Notes: generated by a model not told the origin, from the sequence alone. Counted from the stretch's first letter, positions 31,239-41,678 are shown. The stretch: 64,000 nucleotides of DNA from Limnohabitans sp. WS1 (GCF_003063265.1 NZ_NERU01000011.1:62001-126000); one strand, 5' to 3'. Numbers and translations: made by a program.

Positions 31239-31925
31239 ATGCCTTCAGGCTTGTCCCAGCTTCAAATCCGTTTGGGTTATGCCTTTCGCCAATGGAGTTT
31301 GCTGCAACAGGCGCTGACCCACCGCAGTTTCAGTGCAGATCATTACGAGCGTCTGGAGTTTTTAGGTGACTCGGTGCTCAATTTGGCGGTCTCGCACATG
31401 CTCTACACCCAGTTGCAGCACATGCCAGAAGGTGATTTGTCTCGCGTGCGGGCCAACTTGGTCAAGCAAGACACACTGCACCAACTGGCCAAAACGCTGG
31501 ATGTCGCCGAGGTCATGCGTTTGGGTGAAGGCGAGATGCGTTCCGGTGGTCAGGGCAGGCCCTCTATTTTGGCGGACATGGTCGAGGCCATCATTGGCGC
31601 GGTGTACCTCGATGGTGGTTACAAGGATGCACAAGCCTTGGTCGAGCGCCTGTTTGCCAAAGTGGACATCAAACCTGACATGCAAGCCGTGGGCAAAGAC
31701 CCCAAGACAGAATTGCAAGAATGGCTGCAAGGGCGCAAGCTCGCGCTGCCCAAATACACTGTGGTCGGCACCTCCGGTGCGGCGCACCGCCAGCAGTTCG
31801 AGGTCTCTTGCGAAGTGACCGAGTTGCGCCAAACCCAACAAGGCTCGGGCGCATCGCGTCGCGCCGCCGAACAAGCAGCGGCCGCCGCCATGCTGCAAAC
31901 CCTGAAATCCGAAAGCGCCGCATGA
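31239..31925 (+). CDS. rnc: Ribonuclease III
   Basis: A 228-residue double-strand-specific endoribonuclease for rRNA precursor and mRNA processing. The catalytic signature [11 protein letters not shown] is at residues 37-47, with the second acidic pair in [14 protein letters not shown] double-stranded RNA-binding domain occupies the C-terminal 70 residues. ATG 31239 fits family length; GTG 31215 or ATG 31179, inside lepB, are alternatives, and none has a clear ribosome-binding site. The stop overlaps era (ATGA). Confidence 0.95.
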   Translation: MPSGLSQLQIRLGYAFRQWSLLQQALTHRSFSADHYERLEFLGDSVLNLAVSHMLYTQLQHMPEGDLSRVRANLVKQDTLHQLAKTLDVAEVMRLGEGEMRSGGQGRPSILADMVEAIIGAVYLDGGYKDAQALVERLFAKVDIKPDMQAVGKDPKTELQEWLQGRKLALPKYTVVGTSGAAHRQQFEVSCEVTELRQTQQGSGASRRAAEQAAAAAMLQTLKSESAA

Positions 31926-32977
31926 GCACCGACAAAAAAACACCTGAAACTGAACGCACGCCGCAAGAGCAAACCATGCGCCGCCCTGTGCAAATCGCGG
32001 GTGTGACCATCCAGCCACGCGATGCATCGGAAGACGCCGATTTACCCCCGGTGACGGCTACAGCAACCCCCGTGCCCGTTGAAGGCCAGCGCTGTGGCCT
32101 CGTGGCCATTGTGGGCAAGCCCAACGTGGGCAAGTCGACTTTGCTCAACGCCTTGGTCGGTCAAAAAATCAGCATCACCTCGCGCAAAGCACAAACCACG
32201 CGCCACCGCATCACCGGCATTCGCACCCAGGGCGCTGCCCAATATGTGTTTGTCGACACCCCGGGTTTCCAGACCATCCACGGCACCGCGCTCAACAAGT
32301 CGCTGAACAAAACCGTGGTGGGTGCGGTGAGCGATGTGGACTTGGTGCTGTTTGTGGTGGAGGCGGGCAGCTTCACCACGGCAGACGCCAAAGTGCTGGC
32401 GCTGCTCAAGCCCGGCATTCCGGTCTTGCTGGTGGCGAACAAGCTCGACAATGTGCACCGCCGTGGCGACATCGCGCCTTGGCTGCAAAGCATGCAAGAG
32501 CGCCATGCCTTCACCGAGTTTGTGCCCATGTCGGCCAAGCAGCCAAAAGACATCGTGCGCTTGCTCGACATTTGCGAAAAATACCTGCCCGAGCAGCCCT
32601 GGTGGCACGCCGAAGACGAACTGACCGATCGCAGCGAGAAGTTCCTGGCCAGCGAAATGGTGCGCGAAAAACTCTTCCGCTTGACGGGTGACGAGCTGCC
32701 TTATACCTCCACGGTGGTGATCGACAAGTTCGAAGAAGAAGCCGGGCGCACGGCCAAGCGCATGTTGCGCATCGCGGCCACCATCGTGGTCGAGCGCGAA
32801 GGCCACAAGGCCATGGTGATCGGTGACAAGGGCGAAAAGCTCAAGCGCATCGGCACCGAAACCCGCGTGGAGCTGGAAAAGCTGCTGGACGCCAAGGTCT
32901 TCATCGAGCTGTGGGTCAAGGTGCGTTCGGGCTGGGCCGACGACGAAGCCCGCGTGCGCAGCTTCGGCTACGAGTAA
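31922..32977 (+). CDS. era: GTPase Era
   Basis: A 351-residue GTPase that binds 16S rRNA and assists 30S maturation. The P-loop GKPNVGKS is at residues 65-72, DTPGF (G3) and NKLD (G4) follow, and a C-terminal KH domain includes [13 protein letters not shown]. Compared with E. coli Era (301 residues) it has a hydrophilic N-terminal extension of about 55 residues rich in Thr/Pro/Glu. The ATG overlaps the rnc stop, which supports this start. The rnc-era-recO order is conserved. Confidence 0.97.
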   Translation: MSTDKKTPETERTPQEQTMRRPVQIAGVTIQPRDASEDADLPPVTATATPVPVEGQRCGLVAIVGKPNVGKSTLLNALVGQKISITSRKAQTTRHRITGIRTQGAAQYVFVDTPGFQTIHGTALNKSLNKTVVGAVSDVDLVLFVVEAGSFTTADAKVLALLKPGIPVLLVANKLDNVHRRGDIAPWLQSMQERHAFTEFVPMSAKQPKDIVRLLDICEKYLPEQPWWHAEDELTDRSEKFLASEMVREKLFRLTGDELPYTSTVVIDKFEEEAGRTAKRMLRIAATIVVEREGHKAMVIGDKGEKLKRIGTETRVELEKLLDAKVFIELWVKVRSGWADDEARVRSFGYE

Positions 32978-32988
32978 TTCCACAGCCA

Positions 32989-33738
32989 ATGGCCTCCAAG
33001 CGGATCGCAGACGAGCCAGCCTATGTGCTGCACCGCTACGACTGGAGCGAAACCAGTTTGATTCTGGAGGTCTTCACCCGCCACCACGGACGGGTGGCTT
33101 TGGTGGCCAAAGGGGCCAAACGCCCCACATCGAGCTTTCGCCCGGTGCTTTTGCCGCTGCAGCCTTTGTCGCTGGCCTTTGGGGGTGATGGTGACATCCG
33201 CACCCTCAAGTCGGCCGAATGGGTGGGCGGGCACGTCATGCCCACGGGCGAGGCGCTGCTGTCGGGGTACTACCTCAATGAACTGCTGATGCGCTTGACC
33301 GCGCGAGATGATCCGCACCCACAGCTGTTCGAGGTGTATGCCGCTGCCGTGCGCCTCTTGGCCAGTGGCGACCCGGACGCCCTGCAATGGGCCTTGCGTG
33401 GCTTTGAGTTGCTGCTGCTGCGCGAAATGGGCTTGCTGCCCGCTCTGAACCAACAAACCCTGACCCTCAAGCCTTTGTCGCCCACCGACTGTTATGCCCT
33501 GGTACCTGAAGCGGGGTTGCAGTGGGTGAGCGATGACCCTCGCCGCGCCTTGCGCGGCGAACAGTGGCTGGCGCTGCACGCGGCGCTGGCGTCCCCCAGC
33601 CCCTTGGCGGCTTTGCTGCGCGAGTGCGCCGACCTGCTGGTGCAACTGCAGCGCCCCTTGCGTCTCTTGCTCAACTACCATTGCGGTGTGGGCGCTTTGC
33701 GCACCCGCCAAATGATGCTGGACTTGCAAACCTTATGA
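32989..33738 (+). CDS. recO: DNA repair protein RecO
   Basis: A 249-residue recombination mediator that works with RecF/RecR to load RecA on gapped DNA. It starts at ATG 32989, 11 bp after era. The N-terminal OB domain contains [19 protein letters not shown], and a helical domain follows. The zinc cysteines seen in some RecO proteins are lacking, as in many betaproteobacteria. The stop overlaps pdxJ (ATGA). Confidence 0.94.
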   Translation: MASKRIADEPAYVLHRYDWSETSLILEVFTRHHGRVALVAKGAKRPTSSFRPVLLPLQPLSLAFGGDGDIRTLKSAEWVGGHVMPTGEALLSGYYLNELLMRLTARDDPHPQLFEVYAAAVRLLASGDPDALQWALRGFELLLLREMGLLPALNQQTLTLKPLSPTDCYALVPEAGLQWVSDDPRRALRGEQWLALHAALASPSPLAALLRECADLLVQLQRPLRLLLNYHCGVGALRTRQMMLDLQTL

Positions 33739-34493
33739 ACACCTCCATGACGACTTCTTCCCAACGTGTGGCCCTGTCGGTCAATGTCAACAAAGTTGCT
33801 TTGTTGCGCAACTCGCGCCACTTGGGCATTCCCAGCGTCAGGCGTGCGGCCGAGCTGTGCTTGCAAGCGGGCGCGAACGGCATCACCATCCACCCCCGCC
33901 CGGACGAACGCCACATCCGCGCCAGCGACGTGCCCGAGCTGCACGCCCTCATGCAGGCCTGGCCCGAGCGTGAGTTCAACATCGAAGGCAACCCCTTCCA
34001 CAACCTGATGGAGCACGTTCGAGCCGTGCGCCCGCACCAAGTGACCTTTGTGCCCGACAGCGAGGGCCAGTTCACAAGCGACCATGGCTGGACCTTCCCG
34101 CAAGATGCCGAACGCCTGAAGCCCCTGATTGACGAATGCAGGGCGCTGGGCGTGCGCGTCAGCCTGTTCATGGACCCGATCCCGGAGCAAATGGCTGCCG
34201 CCCGTGCCGTGGGGGCCGACCGGGTGGAGCTGTACACCGAGCCTTATGCCGCTGCCTTTGGCACGCCAGATCAAGACCCGCAGCTGCAACGTTACGCCGC
34301 TGCCGCCGTGGCGGCCATGCAAGCAGGCTTGGGCCTGAATGCTGGCCACGACCTGAACCGCGACAACCTGCCCGCCTTTGTAGCCGCGGTCAAGGGCCTG
34401 CAAGAAGTCTCGATTGGCCACGCCTTCATGGCCGATGCGCTGGAGATGGGCTATGCCGCGAGCGTTCAAGCCTATATGGCGCTATTGGGTTGA
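33735..34493 (+). CDS. pdxJ: Pyridoxine 5'-phosphate synthase
   Basis: A 252-residue TIM-barrel enzyme that makes pyridoxine phosphate from 1-deoxyxylulose 5-phosphate and 3-amino-2-oxopropyl phosphate. [12 protein letters not shown] and [13 protein letters not shown] near the N-terminus, and the GLNAGHDLN segment, are family signatures. Start ATG 33735 overlaps the recO stop; ATG 33747 is an alternative. Its stop codon lies inside a 14-bp tandem duplication. Confidence 0.96.
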   Translation: MNTSMTTSSQRVALSVNVNKVALLRNSRHLGIPSVRRAAELCLQAGANGITIHPRPDERHIRASDVPELHALMQAWPEREFNIEGNPFHNLMEHVRAVRPHQVTFVPDSEGQFTSDHGWTFPQDAERLKPLIDECRALGVRVSLFMDPIPEQMAAARAVGADRVELYTEPYAAAFGTPDQDPQLQRYAAAAVAAMQAGLGLNAGHDLNRDNLPAFVAAVKGLQEVSIGHAFMADALEMGYAASVQAYMALLG

Positions 34494-34511
34494 GCGCATT
34501 GGGTTGAGCGT
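34484..34511 (+). repeat. 14-bp tandem duplication at the pdxJ stop
   Basis: ATTGGGTTGAGCGC is followed immediately by ATTGGGTTGAGCGT. The first copy contains the last Leu-Gly codons and the TGA of pdxJ; the second is a non-coding duplicate. Confidence 0.8.
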
Positions 34512-34577
34512 TCAGAGTGAAGACATCAAAACCCCGCCTTGGAGCTGGCCCGATGATGTTTGGACTGAGGTTTTTTT

Positions 34578-34602
34578 GTGGGAGCGACGCCCTCGTCGCG
34601 AT
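34578..34602 (+). repeat. REP-like palindromic element (GTGG head)
   Basis: In the 252-bp pdxJ-acpS gap, a GTGG head is followed by a 6-bp stem GCGACG / CGTCGC with a CCCT loop. It matches, at 20 of 24 positions, the element at 49707-49730 on the other strand, and one stem pair differs by a compensatory change (A-T versus G-C). The rest of the gap holds the tandem duplication and nothing else I recognise. Confidence 0.6.
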
Positions 34603-34745
34603 AATCTCTCTGAGACCCCCACCCATCGCCCCAAGGACGGAGCTCTCACAGTGACTGCCTCGCTTACCGCTGTGCCCAATACAAGCCTTTCACTTCAAAC
34701 TTCACAGGGCCGGATCCATAACGCCCAACGCCCAACCCCCAACAT

Positions 34746-35171
34746 ATGATTTACGGCATCGGTACTGACATCTGCGACATCCGCCGCATCCGGGCCAGCT
34801 TGGAGCGGCACGGCGATCGCTTTGCTGCCAAGGTGCTGTCTGATGCCGAAATGGCCACCTGGAAAGCCCGTAGTGCCCGTTGGCCTGAGCGGGGAGTGCG
34901 CTATTTGGCCACACGCTTTTCGGCCAAGGAGGCCTTTAGCAAGGCCATTGGCTTGGGCATGCGAATGCCCATGACCTGGCGGCTGTGCGAAATCGGCAAA
35001 CTCCCCAGTGGCCAGCCGGTGATCGTGCTGCATGGGGGCTTGAAAGACTGGTTTGAAGCCAAAGGCCTGAGCGCCCACATCACCGTGACCGACGAGTCCG
35101 AGTACGCGGCCAGCTTTTGTGTGGTCGAGACCCGAGCACCAGCAGCGGCTGCAGACATGCCAGGCCCTTGA
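34746..35171 (+). CDS. acpS: Holo-[acyl-carrier-protein] synthase
   Basis: A 141-residue phosphopantetheinyl transferase that activates the AcpP encoded at 24.5 kb. The Mg-binding [10 protein letters not shown] at residues 5-14 and the [13 protein letters not shown] motif near residue 56 are diagnostic. The length is slightly above the typical 125-130 because of a C-terminal tail. It belongs to the pdxJ-acpS-nagZ series, but a REP-like element separates it from pdxJ. Confidence 0.96.
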   Translation: MIYGIGTDICDIRRIRASLERHGDRFAAKVLSDAEMATWKARSARWPERGVRYLATRFSAKEAFSKAIGLGMRMPMTWRLCEIGKLPSGQPVIVLHGGLKDWFEAKGLSAHITVTDESEYAASFCVVETRAPAAAADMPGP

Positions 35172-35206
35172 TTTGCACACGATCACCCTGAACTGTTGAG
35201 ACACCC

Positions 35207-36289
35207 ATGAGCATCCACGCCCCCCTGATCCTGGACATTGAAGGCCACAGCCTCACGGCGGTGGACCGCCGCCGATTGGCGAACCCGCTGACCGGCGGCA
35301 TGATTTTGTTTGGCCGCAATTGGCAAAGCCGGGCGCAACTGACCGATTTGTGCGCCGAGATCAAAAGCATCCGCTCGGACCTTTTGATCGCGGTGGACCA
35401 CGAGGGTGGTCGTGTGCAGCGCTTTCGCACCGACGGCTTCACCCACTTGCCCAGCATGCGGGCCATTGGCGAGCTTTGGGGTCAAGACGACAAGGGCCAG
35501 CCCGGCTCGGGCGTGCTCAAGGCCTGCGAGGCGGCGACTTCGGTGGGCTTTGTGTTGGCCAGCGAATTGCGTGCTTGTGGTGTCGATTTCAGCTTTACCC
35601 CAGTGCTGGACCTCGATCACGGCGAAAGTGGGGTGATCGGTGACCGCGCTTTGGCGCGAGACCCGCGTGTGGTGAGCTTGCTGGCCCGCAGTCTGATGCA
35701 CGGCCTGCTCCAGGCTGGCATGGGCAATTGCGGCAAGCATTTCCCAGGCCACGGCGCGGTCAAGGCCGATTCACACACCGACATCCCCGTGGACAAGCGC
35801 GGCCTCAAGACCATTTTGTCGGACGATGCCGCGCCTTATTCCTGGTTGGGCAGCGTGCTCACCGCCGTGATGCCAGCACACGTCATTTACAGCCGGGTCG
35901 ACTCCCGGCCCGCTGGTTTTTCGAAGCGCTGGTTGCAAGACATTTTGCGTGGCCAGATGGGATTTCAAGGCGCAGTTTTCAGCGACGATTTGTCGATGGC
36001 CGGTGCTCGCCAAATGGACGGTCGCAGCCTGAGCTCCACCGAAGCCGTGCGTGCCGCGCTGGATGCGGGCTGTGATCTGGCTTTGCTGTGCAACCGATCG
36101 GTCGGGGGCGGGGCCGAACTGGACCAAGTGCTGGACGATTTGAGCGAAGCGGCGGTCAAAGGGCATTGGCTGCCGAGTGAGGTGAGCGAGCAACGCCGTT
36201 TGGGCTTGTTGCCGACGGCCATTGCCCGAGATTGGGAAACCTTGGTGCGTTCGGCCGATTACATGCGTGCGCTGGATTTGTTACCGTGA
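35207..36289 (+). CDS. nagZ: Beta-N-acetylhexosaminidase (NagZ)
   Basis: A 360-residue cytoplasmic glycoside hydrolase family 3 enzyme in peptidoglycan recycling, removing GlcNAc from anhydromuropeptides. KHFPGHGAVKADSHTD contains the conserved His/Asp loop, and FSDDLSMAGA carries the catalytic Asp. No signal peptide is seen, consistent with recycling in the cytoplasm. It starts 35 bp after acpS. Confidence 0.96.
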   Translation: MSIHAPLILDIEGHSLTAVDRRRLANPLTGGMILFGRNWQSRAQLTDLCAEIKSIRSDLLIAVDHEGGRVQRFRTDGFTHLPSMRAIGELWGQDDKGQPGSGVLKACEAATSVGFVLASELRACGVDFSFTPVLDLDHGESGVIGDRALARDPRVVSLLARSLMHGLLQAGMGNCGKHFPGHGAVKADSHTDIPVDKRGLKTILSDDAAPYSWLGSVLTAVMPAHVIYSRVDSRPAGFSKRWLQDILRGQMGFQGAVFSDDLSMAGARQMDGRSLSSTEAVRAALDAGCDLALLCNRSVGGGAELDQVLDDLSEAAVKGHWLPSEVSEQRRLGLLPTAIARDWETLVRSADYMRALDLLP

Positions 36290-36322
36290 CACCACTGAAT
36301 TTCAACGAAGAGTAAACAAACC

Positions 36323-36610
36323 ATGGTCGGCTGGGTATTCAAGCTTTTTTTAGCTTTTTTTGGACTGGTGTTGATGTTGGGCATGCTTGTGTTTTTGCTG
36401 CTTTACATCGTTTGGGCCAGTGTGCGTTGGCTGTTGACGGGCCAAAAACCCCAAGTGGCGGTGGTCTGGCAGCGATACCGTGAGATGCGCAGTGCGCGAG
36501 CCGGCGCATGGCGGCCTGCGGGCCCAGCGCAAAGCATGTCCGATGATGTGGTGGATGTGGAAGTGCGCGAAGTCAAACCGACCCCTGATCCCGTCAAACT
36601 TTTGAAATGA
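36323..36610 (+). CDS. Small membrane-anchored protein of unknown function
   Basis: A 95-residue protein with a strongly hydrophobic segment covering about residues 4-38, enough for one long or two short helices, followed by an Arg-rich region (QRYREMRSARAGAWRP) and an acidic tail. I do not recognise the family. It lies 33 bp after nagZ and overlaps the following serine hydrolase gene by four bases (ATGA), so it is probably translated together with that gene and acts at the cell envelope. Confidence 0.65.
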   Translation: MVGWVFKLFLAFFGLVLMLGMLVFLLLYIVWASVRWLLTGQKPQVAVVWQRYREMRSARAGAWRPAGPAQSMSDDVVDVEVREVKPTPDPVKLLK

Positions 36611-37713
36611 AGCGGCTTGTATTCGCCGTTTTGTGCGGATTTCTGAGTGTTGCCTGTGTCCCTGTTTCCTCACTTGGTGTGCTGTCACAGCCAAGCCAAA
36701 GCTTGCGGCAAGAGCTGTCAGACCTTGCCAAAGCGGGTGAATCGGCCGATTTGCCCGGGTATGCTTTAAGGGTTTATTCGCAAGGCCAATTGGTCTATGC
36801 CCACGACACCGGTTATGCGGGTGCGGGGTTTTCTAACTTGATTCATGAGGACACGACTTTCGAGTTGGCCTCCTTGTCCAAAATATTCACCGCTTTGGCC
36901 GTGATGCAGTTGCAGGAGCAAGGTCTCATTGAATTGCACGCACCCGTCGGCACCTACATTCGTGGTCTGCCGCGAGCGTGGCAAGGCGTGACCGTTCACC
37001 ACTTGTTGTCTCACCAATCGGGTTTGCCCGACTTGATGAATCAGTGGTCCCGCAGACGCGTCAATGGTCTTGACCTGAAGGGGATGATGGCGCATTTTGA
37101 ACACAATGTGCGTCTTCAGTTTGAACCCGGTACACGAGCGGCCTACAGCAACACCAACTACATTTTCCTGGCTGAATTGGTGGCGCAGGTTTCAGGCCAA
37201 GACTTTGGGGATTACCTGAAACTGCATGTTTTTGACCCCGCTGGCATGGCCTCCAGCACAGTGTCTTCTGAGCGTTGGCGTGCCATGGGCGTTTTCCATG
37301 CTTTGCCTTATGCCGAAAACAGCAAAATCCACGAGGCAGACTACAACCTGTTGGGTGCCATCAATCAAAAAAGCTCAATCCATGACCTGGCGAAATTTGT
37401 CAATGCATTGATGGACAAGCAACTGATTCGACCCGAAACACTGGCCACCATGATGGTTCCACACGCCGTTTTTGAGGATGGCAAACGTTATGGTTATGGT
37501 TGGTACATCGGTCAATTGGGGGGATGGGCCGCCATGTCGAGCACGCTGCCCGCTGCTGGTGTGGGGCACACAGGCAGGTTAGGGGCCTACCGAACAGCCT
37601 TGTATTTCAACAAGCAGCGCAATTTTCAATTGCTGATGCTGTCCAACGGTGGCGTCAAAACAGAAAAACTGTTGGTGGATTTCCTGCAAAAAACGCGCAC
37701 ACGGTTGGAGTAA
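36607..37713 (+). CDS. Exported serine hydrolase, beta-lactamase/penicillin-binding-protein-like (class C fold)
   Basis: A 368-residue protein with a signal sequence; Cys17 in LSVACVP could be a lipobox, though position -3 is not the usual Leu. Catalytic motifs are SLSK at residues 89-92, YSNTNY near 178-183 and HTGRLG near the C-terminal side (the KTG-equivalent box). This is the AmpC/EstB/DD-peptidase superfamily. Placement after nagZ suggests a role in cell-wall metabolism, but antibiotic hydrolysis or esterase activity cannot be excluded. It ends 9 bp from the convergent lysS stop. Confidence 0.82.
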   Translation: MKRLVFAVLCGFLSVACVPVSSLGVLSQPSQSLRQELSDLAKAGESADLPGYALRVYSQGQLVYAHDTGYAGAGFSNLIHEDTTFELASLSKIFTALAVMQLQEQGLIELHAPVGTYIRGLPRAWQGVTVHHLLSHQSGLPDLMNQWSRRRVNGLDLKGMMAHFEHNVRLQFEPGTRAAYSNTNYIFLAELVAQVSGQDFGDYLKLHVFDPAGMASSTVSSERWRAMGVFHALPYAENSKIHEADYNLLGAINQKSSIHDLAKFVNALMDKQLIRPETLATMMVPHAVFEDGKRYGYGWYIGQLGGWAAMSSTLPAAGVGHTGRLGAYRTALYFNKQRNFQLLMLSNGGVKTEKLLVDFLQKTRTRLE

Positions 37714-37722
37714 GCAAGAGGT

Positions 37723-39279
37723 TTATTCCTGAACGTGCCGCAGGGCAGGGAACAGGATCACATCGCGGATGCTGGCGCTGTCGGTCAGCAGCATCATCAG
37801 GCGGTCAATGCCGATGCCGCAGCCGCCTGCGGGGGGCATGCCGTATTCGAGCGCACGCACAAAGTCGTGGTCGTAGTACATGGCTTCGTCATCGCCGTCG
37901 TCTTTGGCGGCCACTTGGGCTTGGAAGCGAGCGGCCTGGTCTTCGGCGTCGTTCAACTCGCTGAAGCCGTTGCCGAATTCGCGCCCTGTGATGTAGAGCT
38001 CAAAGCGCTCGGTCACTTCGGGGCGGGTGTCGTTGGCGCGGGCCAGCGGGCTGATCTCGGTCGGGTGCTCCATGATGAAGGTCGGCTCCCAGAGCTTGTC
38101 TTCCACGGTTTCCTCGAAATAAAACACCTGCAGGCTGGCCAAACTACGCGTGGACAGTTTGTCCTTGGCTTCGCTCATGCCCAGCTTTTTCAGGGCGTTG
38201 ATCAGCCACTCGGCGTTGTCGACGTTGTCACCGGCTTCGGTGTGTTTGACGATGGCTTCGCGGATCGTCATGCGGGCAAATGGCTTGTTCAGGTCGACCG
38301 GCTTGCCGTTGTAGGTCAAATCGAGCGTGCCAGCCGCAGTCATGGCCGCGTCGCGGATCAGGCTTTCGGTGAAACCCATCAGGTCCTGGTAGTTCCAGTA
38401 CGCCGCGTAGAACTCCATCATGGTGAACTCGGGGTTGTGGCGCACCGAGATGCCTTCGTTGCGGAAGTTGCGATTGATCTCGAACACACGTTCAAAGCCG
38501 CCCACCAGCAGGCGCTTGAGGTACAGCTCAGGGGCAATGCGCAAGAACATCTCTTGGTCCAGTGCGTTGTGGTGCGTCACAAACGGCTTGGCATTGGCAC
38601 CACCTGGGATGGGGTGCAGCATGGGCGTTTCGACTTCCAAAAAGCCGTGCTGAACCATGAACTCGCGGATGCCGCTCACGGCCTTGCTGCGGGCTGCAAA
38701 GCGCTTGCGGGCGGCTTCGTCGGTCATCAGGTCCACATAGCGCTGGCGGTACTTCACCTCTTGGTCGGCCACACCATGAAACTTGTCGGGCATGGGCCGC
38801 AGGCTCTTGGTGAGCATGCGGATGCTGGTCGCGTGGATCGACAACTCGCCCGTGCGGGTCTTGAACAAATGGCCTTCCACGCCCACGATGTCGCCCAAGT
38901 CCCAGTGCTTGAACAGGGCGTACAGGTCTTCGCCCACATCGTCACGGGTCACATAGACCTGGATGCGGCCCGTGGCGTCTTGCAGCGTGGCAAAGCTGGC
39001 CTTGCCCATCACGCGCTTGAGCATCATGCGGCCTGCGACTTTGGCGGTGGTCTTGGCCACGCCTTCGCCGTTCAGTTCTTCGGCGACTTTCTCGCCATGG
39101 GCTTGGTGCAGGTTGGCGGCGTGGTGCTCGGGTTTGAAGTCGTTGGGGAAGGCCACGCCTTTGCCATCGGCCTGCGCCTGGCGCATGGCTTTGAGTTTTT
39201 CGCGGCGCTCGGCGATCAGCTGGTTTTCATCTTGTGGGGCTGGCGTTTGCGCGGCGGCAGAGGCATTTGTATCGGACAT
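37723..39279 (-). CDS. lysS: Lysyl-tRNA synthetase, class II
   Basis: A 518-residue enzyme charging tRNA-Lys. The start at ATG 39279 (MSDTNAS) is chosen; the upstream in-frame 25 residues are unlike the family. The N-terminal OB-fold anticodon-binding domain covers about 75-190. The class II motif 2 is [15 protein letters not shown] and motif 3 is [11 protein letters not shown] near the C-terminus. It appears to be a single-gene unit between convergent neighbours. Confidence 0.97.
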   Translation of the reverse strand: MSDTNASAAAQTPAPQDENQLIAERREKLKAMRQAQADGKGVAFPNDFKPEHHAANLHQAHGEKVAEELNGEGVAKTTAKVAGRMMLKRVMGKASFATLQDATGRIQVYVTRDDVGEDLYALFKHWDLGDIVGVEGHLFKTRTGELSIHATSIRMLTKSLRPMPDKFHGVADQEVKYRQRYVDLMTDEAARKRFAARSKAVSGIREFMVQHGFLEVETPMLHPIPGGANAKPFVTHHNALDQEMFLRIAPELYLKRLLVGGFERVFEINRNFRNEGISVRHNPEFTMMEFYAAYWNYQDLMGFTESLIRDAAMTAAGTLDLTYNGKPVDLNKPFARMTIREAIVKHTEAGDNVDNAEWLINALKKLGMSEAKDKLSTRSLASLQVFYFEETVEDKLWEPTFIMEHPTEISPLARANDTRPEVTERFELYITGREFGNGFSELNDAEDQAARFQAQVAAKDDGDDEAMYYDHDFVRALEYGMPPAGGCGIGIDRLMMLLTDSASIRDVILFPALRHVQE

Positions 39280-39372
39280 GTCGGGCGGTGTTTGGGGACG
39301 GTTGCGCGGGGGCGACCTGTACCTGGGTTGCAAAGAATGGTGAGACTGCGCCAAAGCGCAAAACCTGCTATT

Positions 39373-40059
39373 TTAAGAGTTCGCAGGGGGCTTGGTGTCG
39401 GGTTTACCTTGGGATTGCGAGGAAGGCTCTGCCGGGGCCACCAGATCGCCCACAAGTTCCAGCCGCATGAGCGGCTCGTTCAGGGCAAACAGCCGGTATT
39501 TCATTTGCAAAGGCAGGGGCAGTAATTCACCCCAACGGTTGGACAGCCAACTGCAGTCTTGCAGTCGCCAGCTCTCTGACCAGTGCGGCACCACGCTGGG
39601 CCGCTGACTCAGTTGGCTCAAGGCTTCGTGCATGTGTGTGGACAAATGTTGCAAGTCGTCGGGCACTTGCACGGCGGGTTCGGGTGGCAAGGCCTGCACA
39701 TGACCGAGCCAAAGGCCGTCGCTGCGTTGCTGAGTGTCTTGAATGCGGAATTTCTCCAGCCCCCGGCACCAGACCATCACCAAGCCGGGTTGGGGCCTGT
39801 CGATGCGTTCGATCCGCACGCGGGTGCCCAAAAGTTCAAACTGCTCAGTGGGTTCGCCGGGGCGATGCACTTCCCGGCCCTGAGTCAGCGTCACGATGCC
39901 AAAGTCGGTGCCCTTGCGTTCGCACTCACCAATCATTTGCAGGTAACGCAGTTCAAACAGTTGCAAAGGCAACAAAGCCCCGGGAAACAACACCGTAGAC
40001 AAAGGGAACAGCGGCAATGGCGGCGACAAGTCATGGGGTGGAGGGGGCAGCTTGGACAT
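39373..40059 (-). CDS. LON peptidase N-terminal (substrate-binding) domain protein
   Basis: A 228-residue stand-alone Lon N-terminal-like protein, without ATPase or protease domains. The signature LPLFPLSTVLFPGALLPLQLFELRY is split over residues about 15-39, with FGIVTL near 58. Start ATG 40059 is preferred to 40092, which would overlap the divergent yggT start. Function of these single-domain proteins is unknown; they may bind substrates for a protease. Confidence 0.88.
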   Translation of the reverse strand: MSKLPPPPHDLSPPLPLFPLSTVLFPGALLPLQLFELRYLQMIGECERKGTDFGIVTLTQGREVHRPGEPTEQFELLGTRVRIERIDRPQPGLVMVWCRGLEKFRIQDTQQRSDGLWLGHVQALPPEPAVQVPDDLQHLSTHMHEALSQLSQRPSVVPHWSESWRLQDCSWLSNRWGELLPLPLQMKYRLFALNEPLMRLELVGDLVAPAEPSSQSQGKPDTKPPANS

Positions 40060-40091
40060 CTGGGTATCATCGCACGAGCAGGAGAACAGCA

Positions 40092-40640
40092 ATGTGGTTT
40101 CAAATGGTCAATATGGTGTTGGATGTGCTTGCGGGCTTGGTGGCGGGCACGTGTTTGCTGCGTCTTTTGATGCAGTGGCAGCGCATATCGTTCAATCAAC
40201 CTTTGGGGCGTTTTGTGTTCGCGATGACCGACTGGCTCATCCTGCCCTTGCGCAAAGTGATTCCCCCCGCCTTGTCTTGGGATTTGTCGAGTCTGGTGGG
40301 CGCCTGGCTGGTCAAGTTGGTGCAGTTTATTTTGCTTTGGCTGGTCGCAGGGGCACATGGCAATTGGGGTCTGCTGCCCCTGGTCAGCCTGGTTGGGCTG
40401 GCGCAATTGCTCGCCTCTGCCCTGAGCGCCTTGGTGCTGGTGCTGGCCATCACCTCTTGGGTCAACCCGGGCACGCCCATGCATGTCTTGGCCATGCGTT
40501 TGTGTGAGCCGTTTTTGCGCCCATTTCAGCGTGTGTTGCCTTTGATGGGCGGGATTGATTTGTCGCCCATGGCGCTGCTGTTGGTGCTCCAATTACTCGG
40601 CATGCTGTTGTCAGGCCTGCAAATGAGCCTGATGCGCTGA
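40092..40640 (+). CDS. yggT: YggT family membrane protein
   Basis: A 182-residue integral membrane protein with AGGAGAA upstream of ATG 40092. It contains two copies of the YggT unit, each with a hydrophobic helix and an amphipathic FxxxxxxxxPLRKVIPP-like segment (residues about 35-60, and LCEPFLRPFQRVLP near 140-153). The family is linked in other bacteria to cell shape and osmotic or K+ stress; its mechanism is unknown. It is divergent from the LON-domain gene and convergent with accD. Confidence 0.92.
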   Translation: MWFQMVNMVLDVLAGLVAGTCLLRLLMQWQRISFNQPLGRFVFAMTDWLILPLRKVIPPALSWDLSSLVGAWLVKLVQFILLWLVAGAHGNWGLLPLVSLVGLAQLLASALSALVLVLAITSWVNPGTPMHVLAMRLCEPFLRPFQRVLPLMGGIDLSPMALLLVLQLLGMLLSGLQMSLMR

Positions 40641-40682
40641 AGGGGTTCTTTCCAATTTTGAGGGCGTGTGGCGGTACATGCC

Positions 40683-40716
40683 ATGACAAAGGCCCTCGAA
40701 AGAGGGCCTTTGTCAT
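40683..40716. terminator. Bidirectional hairpin between yggT and accD
   Basis: Perfect 15-bp arms (ATGACAAAGGCCCTC / GAGGGCCTTTGTCAT) close a GAAA tetraloop midway between the two convergent stops. The T tracts are short (TTT), but stem stability makes it a plausible terminator in both directions. Confidence 0.8.
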
Positions 40717-40730
40717 CGGGTCTTGAGTGA

Positions 40731-41603
40731 TCAACTCACCGCATCGGCGGGTTGGCGTTGCAACATGGCCAAGGTGCTGGCAATGGTCTTGCGCAGTTCG
40801 CGGCGGTCACAGATGAAGTCCACAGCCCCTTTGCTTTGCAAAAACTCGGCACGCTGGAAGCCTTCGGGCAAAGTCACGCGCACAGTGCTTTCAATCACGC
40901 GCGGGCCTGCAAAGCCAATCAGGGCTTTGGGTTCGGCAATGACCACGTCACCCAAAAAGGCAAACCCTGCGGACACGCCACCCATGGTCGGGTCGGTCAG
41001 TACGCTGATGTAAGGCAGCCCCTTTTTGGCCAGACGGGTCAACGCGGCGTTGGTTTTGGCCATTTGCATGAGGGACAGCAGGCCCTCTTGCATGCGTGCA
41101 CCGCCCGTGGCGGTGAAGCAAACAAAAGGCACTTTTTGTGCGATGGCGGTTTCAACACCCCGCACAAAGCGTTCACCCACCACCGAGCCCATGGAGCCGC
41201 CCATGAAGTCGAACTCAAAACACGCCGCGACCAGTTCAATGCTGTGTACCGCACCGCCCATGACCACCAGCGCATCAGTTTCACCCGTGTTGTCCATGGC
41301 TTCTTTGAGGCGTTCGGGGTATTTGCGACTGTCCTTGAATTTGAGGGCGTCCACTGGCAAAACTTCTTGGCCAATTTCGTAGCGGCCTTCGCCGTCCAGG
41401 AAGCCATTGAGTCGGGCACGGGCACCGATGCGCAGGTGATGCGAGCAGCTGGGGCAGACGTTCTGATTTTCTTCGAGGTCGGTCTTGTAAAGCACGGTCT
41501 CGCAGCTGGGACACTTGACCCACAAACCTTCGGGCACCGTGCGGCGCTCGGCCGGGTCGGTGTGCTGGATTTTGGGGGGAAGCAGTTTTTCTAGCCAACT
41601 CAT
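40731..41603 (-). CDS. accD: Acetyl-CoA carboxylase carboxyltransferase subunit beta
   Basis: A 290-residue subunit forming malonyl-CoA with AccA. The N-terminal zinc ribbon has Cys31, Cys34, Cys50 and Cys53 (CPSC ... CPSC). The crotonase-like core includes [12 protein letters not shown] and [20 protein letters not shown] precedes the ATG. It is the last gene after trpF-trpB-trpA, 75 bp downstream of trpA. In many relatives folC follows accD; here a terminator and yggT do. Confidence 0.97.
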   Translation of the reverse strand: MSWLEKLLPPKIQHTDPAERRTVPEGLWVKCPSCETVLYKTDLEENQNVCPSCSHHLRIGARARLNGFLDGEGRYEIGQEVLPVDALKFKDSRKYPERLKEAMDNTGETDALVVMGGAVHSIELVAACFEFDFMGGSMGSVVGERFVRGVETAIAQKVPFVCFTATGGARMQEGLLSLMQMAKTNAALTRLAKKGLPYISVLTDPTMGGVSAGFAFLGDVVIAEPKALIGFAGPRVIESTVRVTLPEGFQRAEFLQSKGAVDFICDRRELRKTIASTLAMLQRQPADAVS

Positions 41604-41678
41604 GAGGGTTCTCCTTCAGGGGCGGATTATCGTCGAAACGCTTTTGTCATTTTTGATGACTTTGGCACGCAAGCCTGT

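Noticed and set aside
37735..39525. 596-codon plus-strand open frame opposite lysS
   Set aside because: Antisense of lysyl-tRNA synthetase motifs; no independent evidence.
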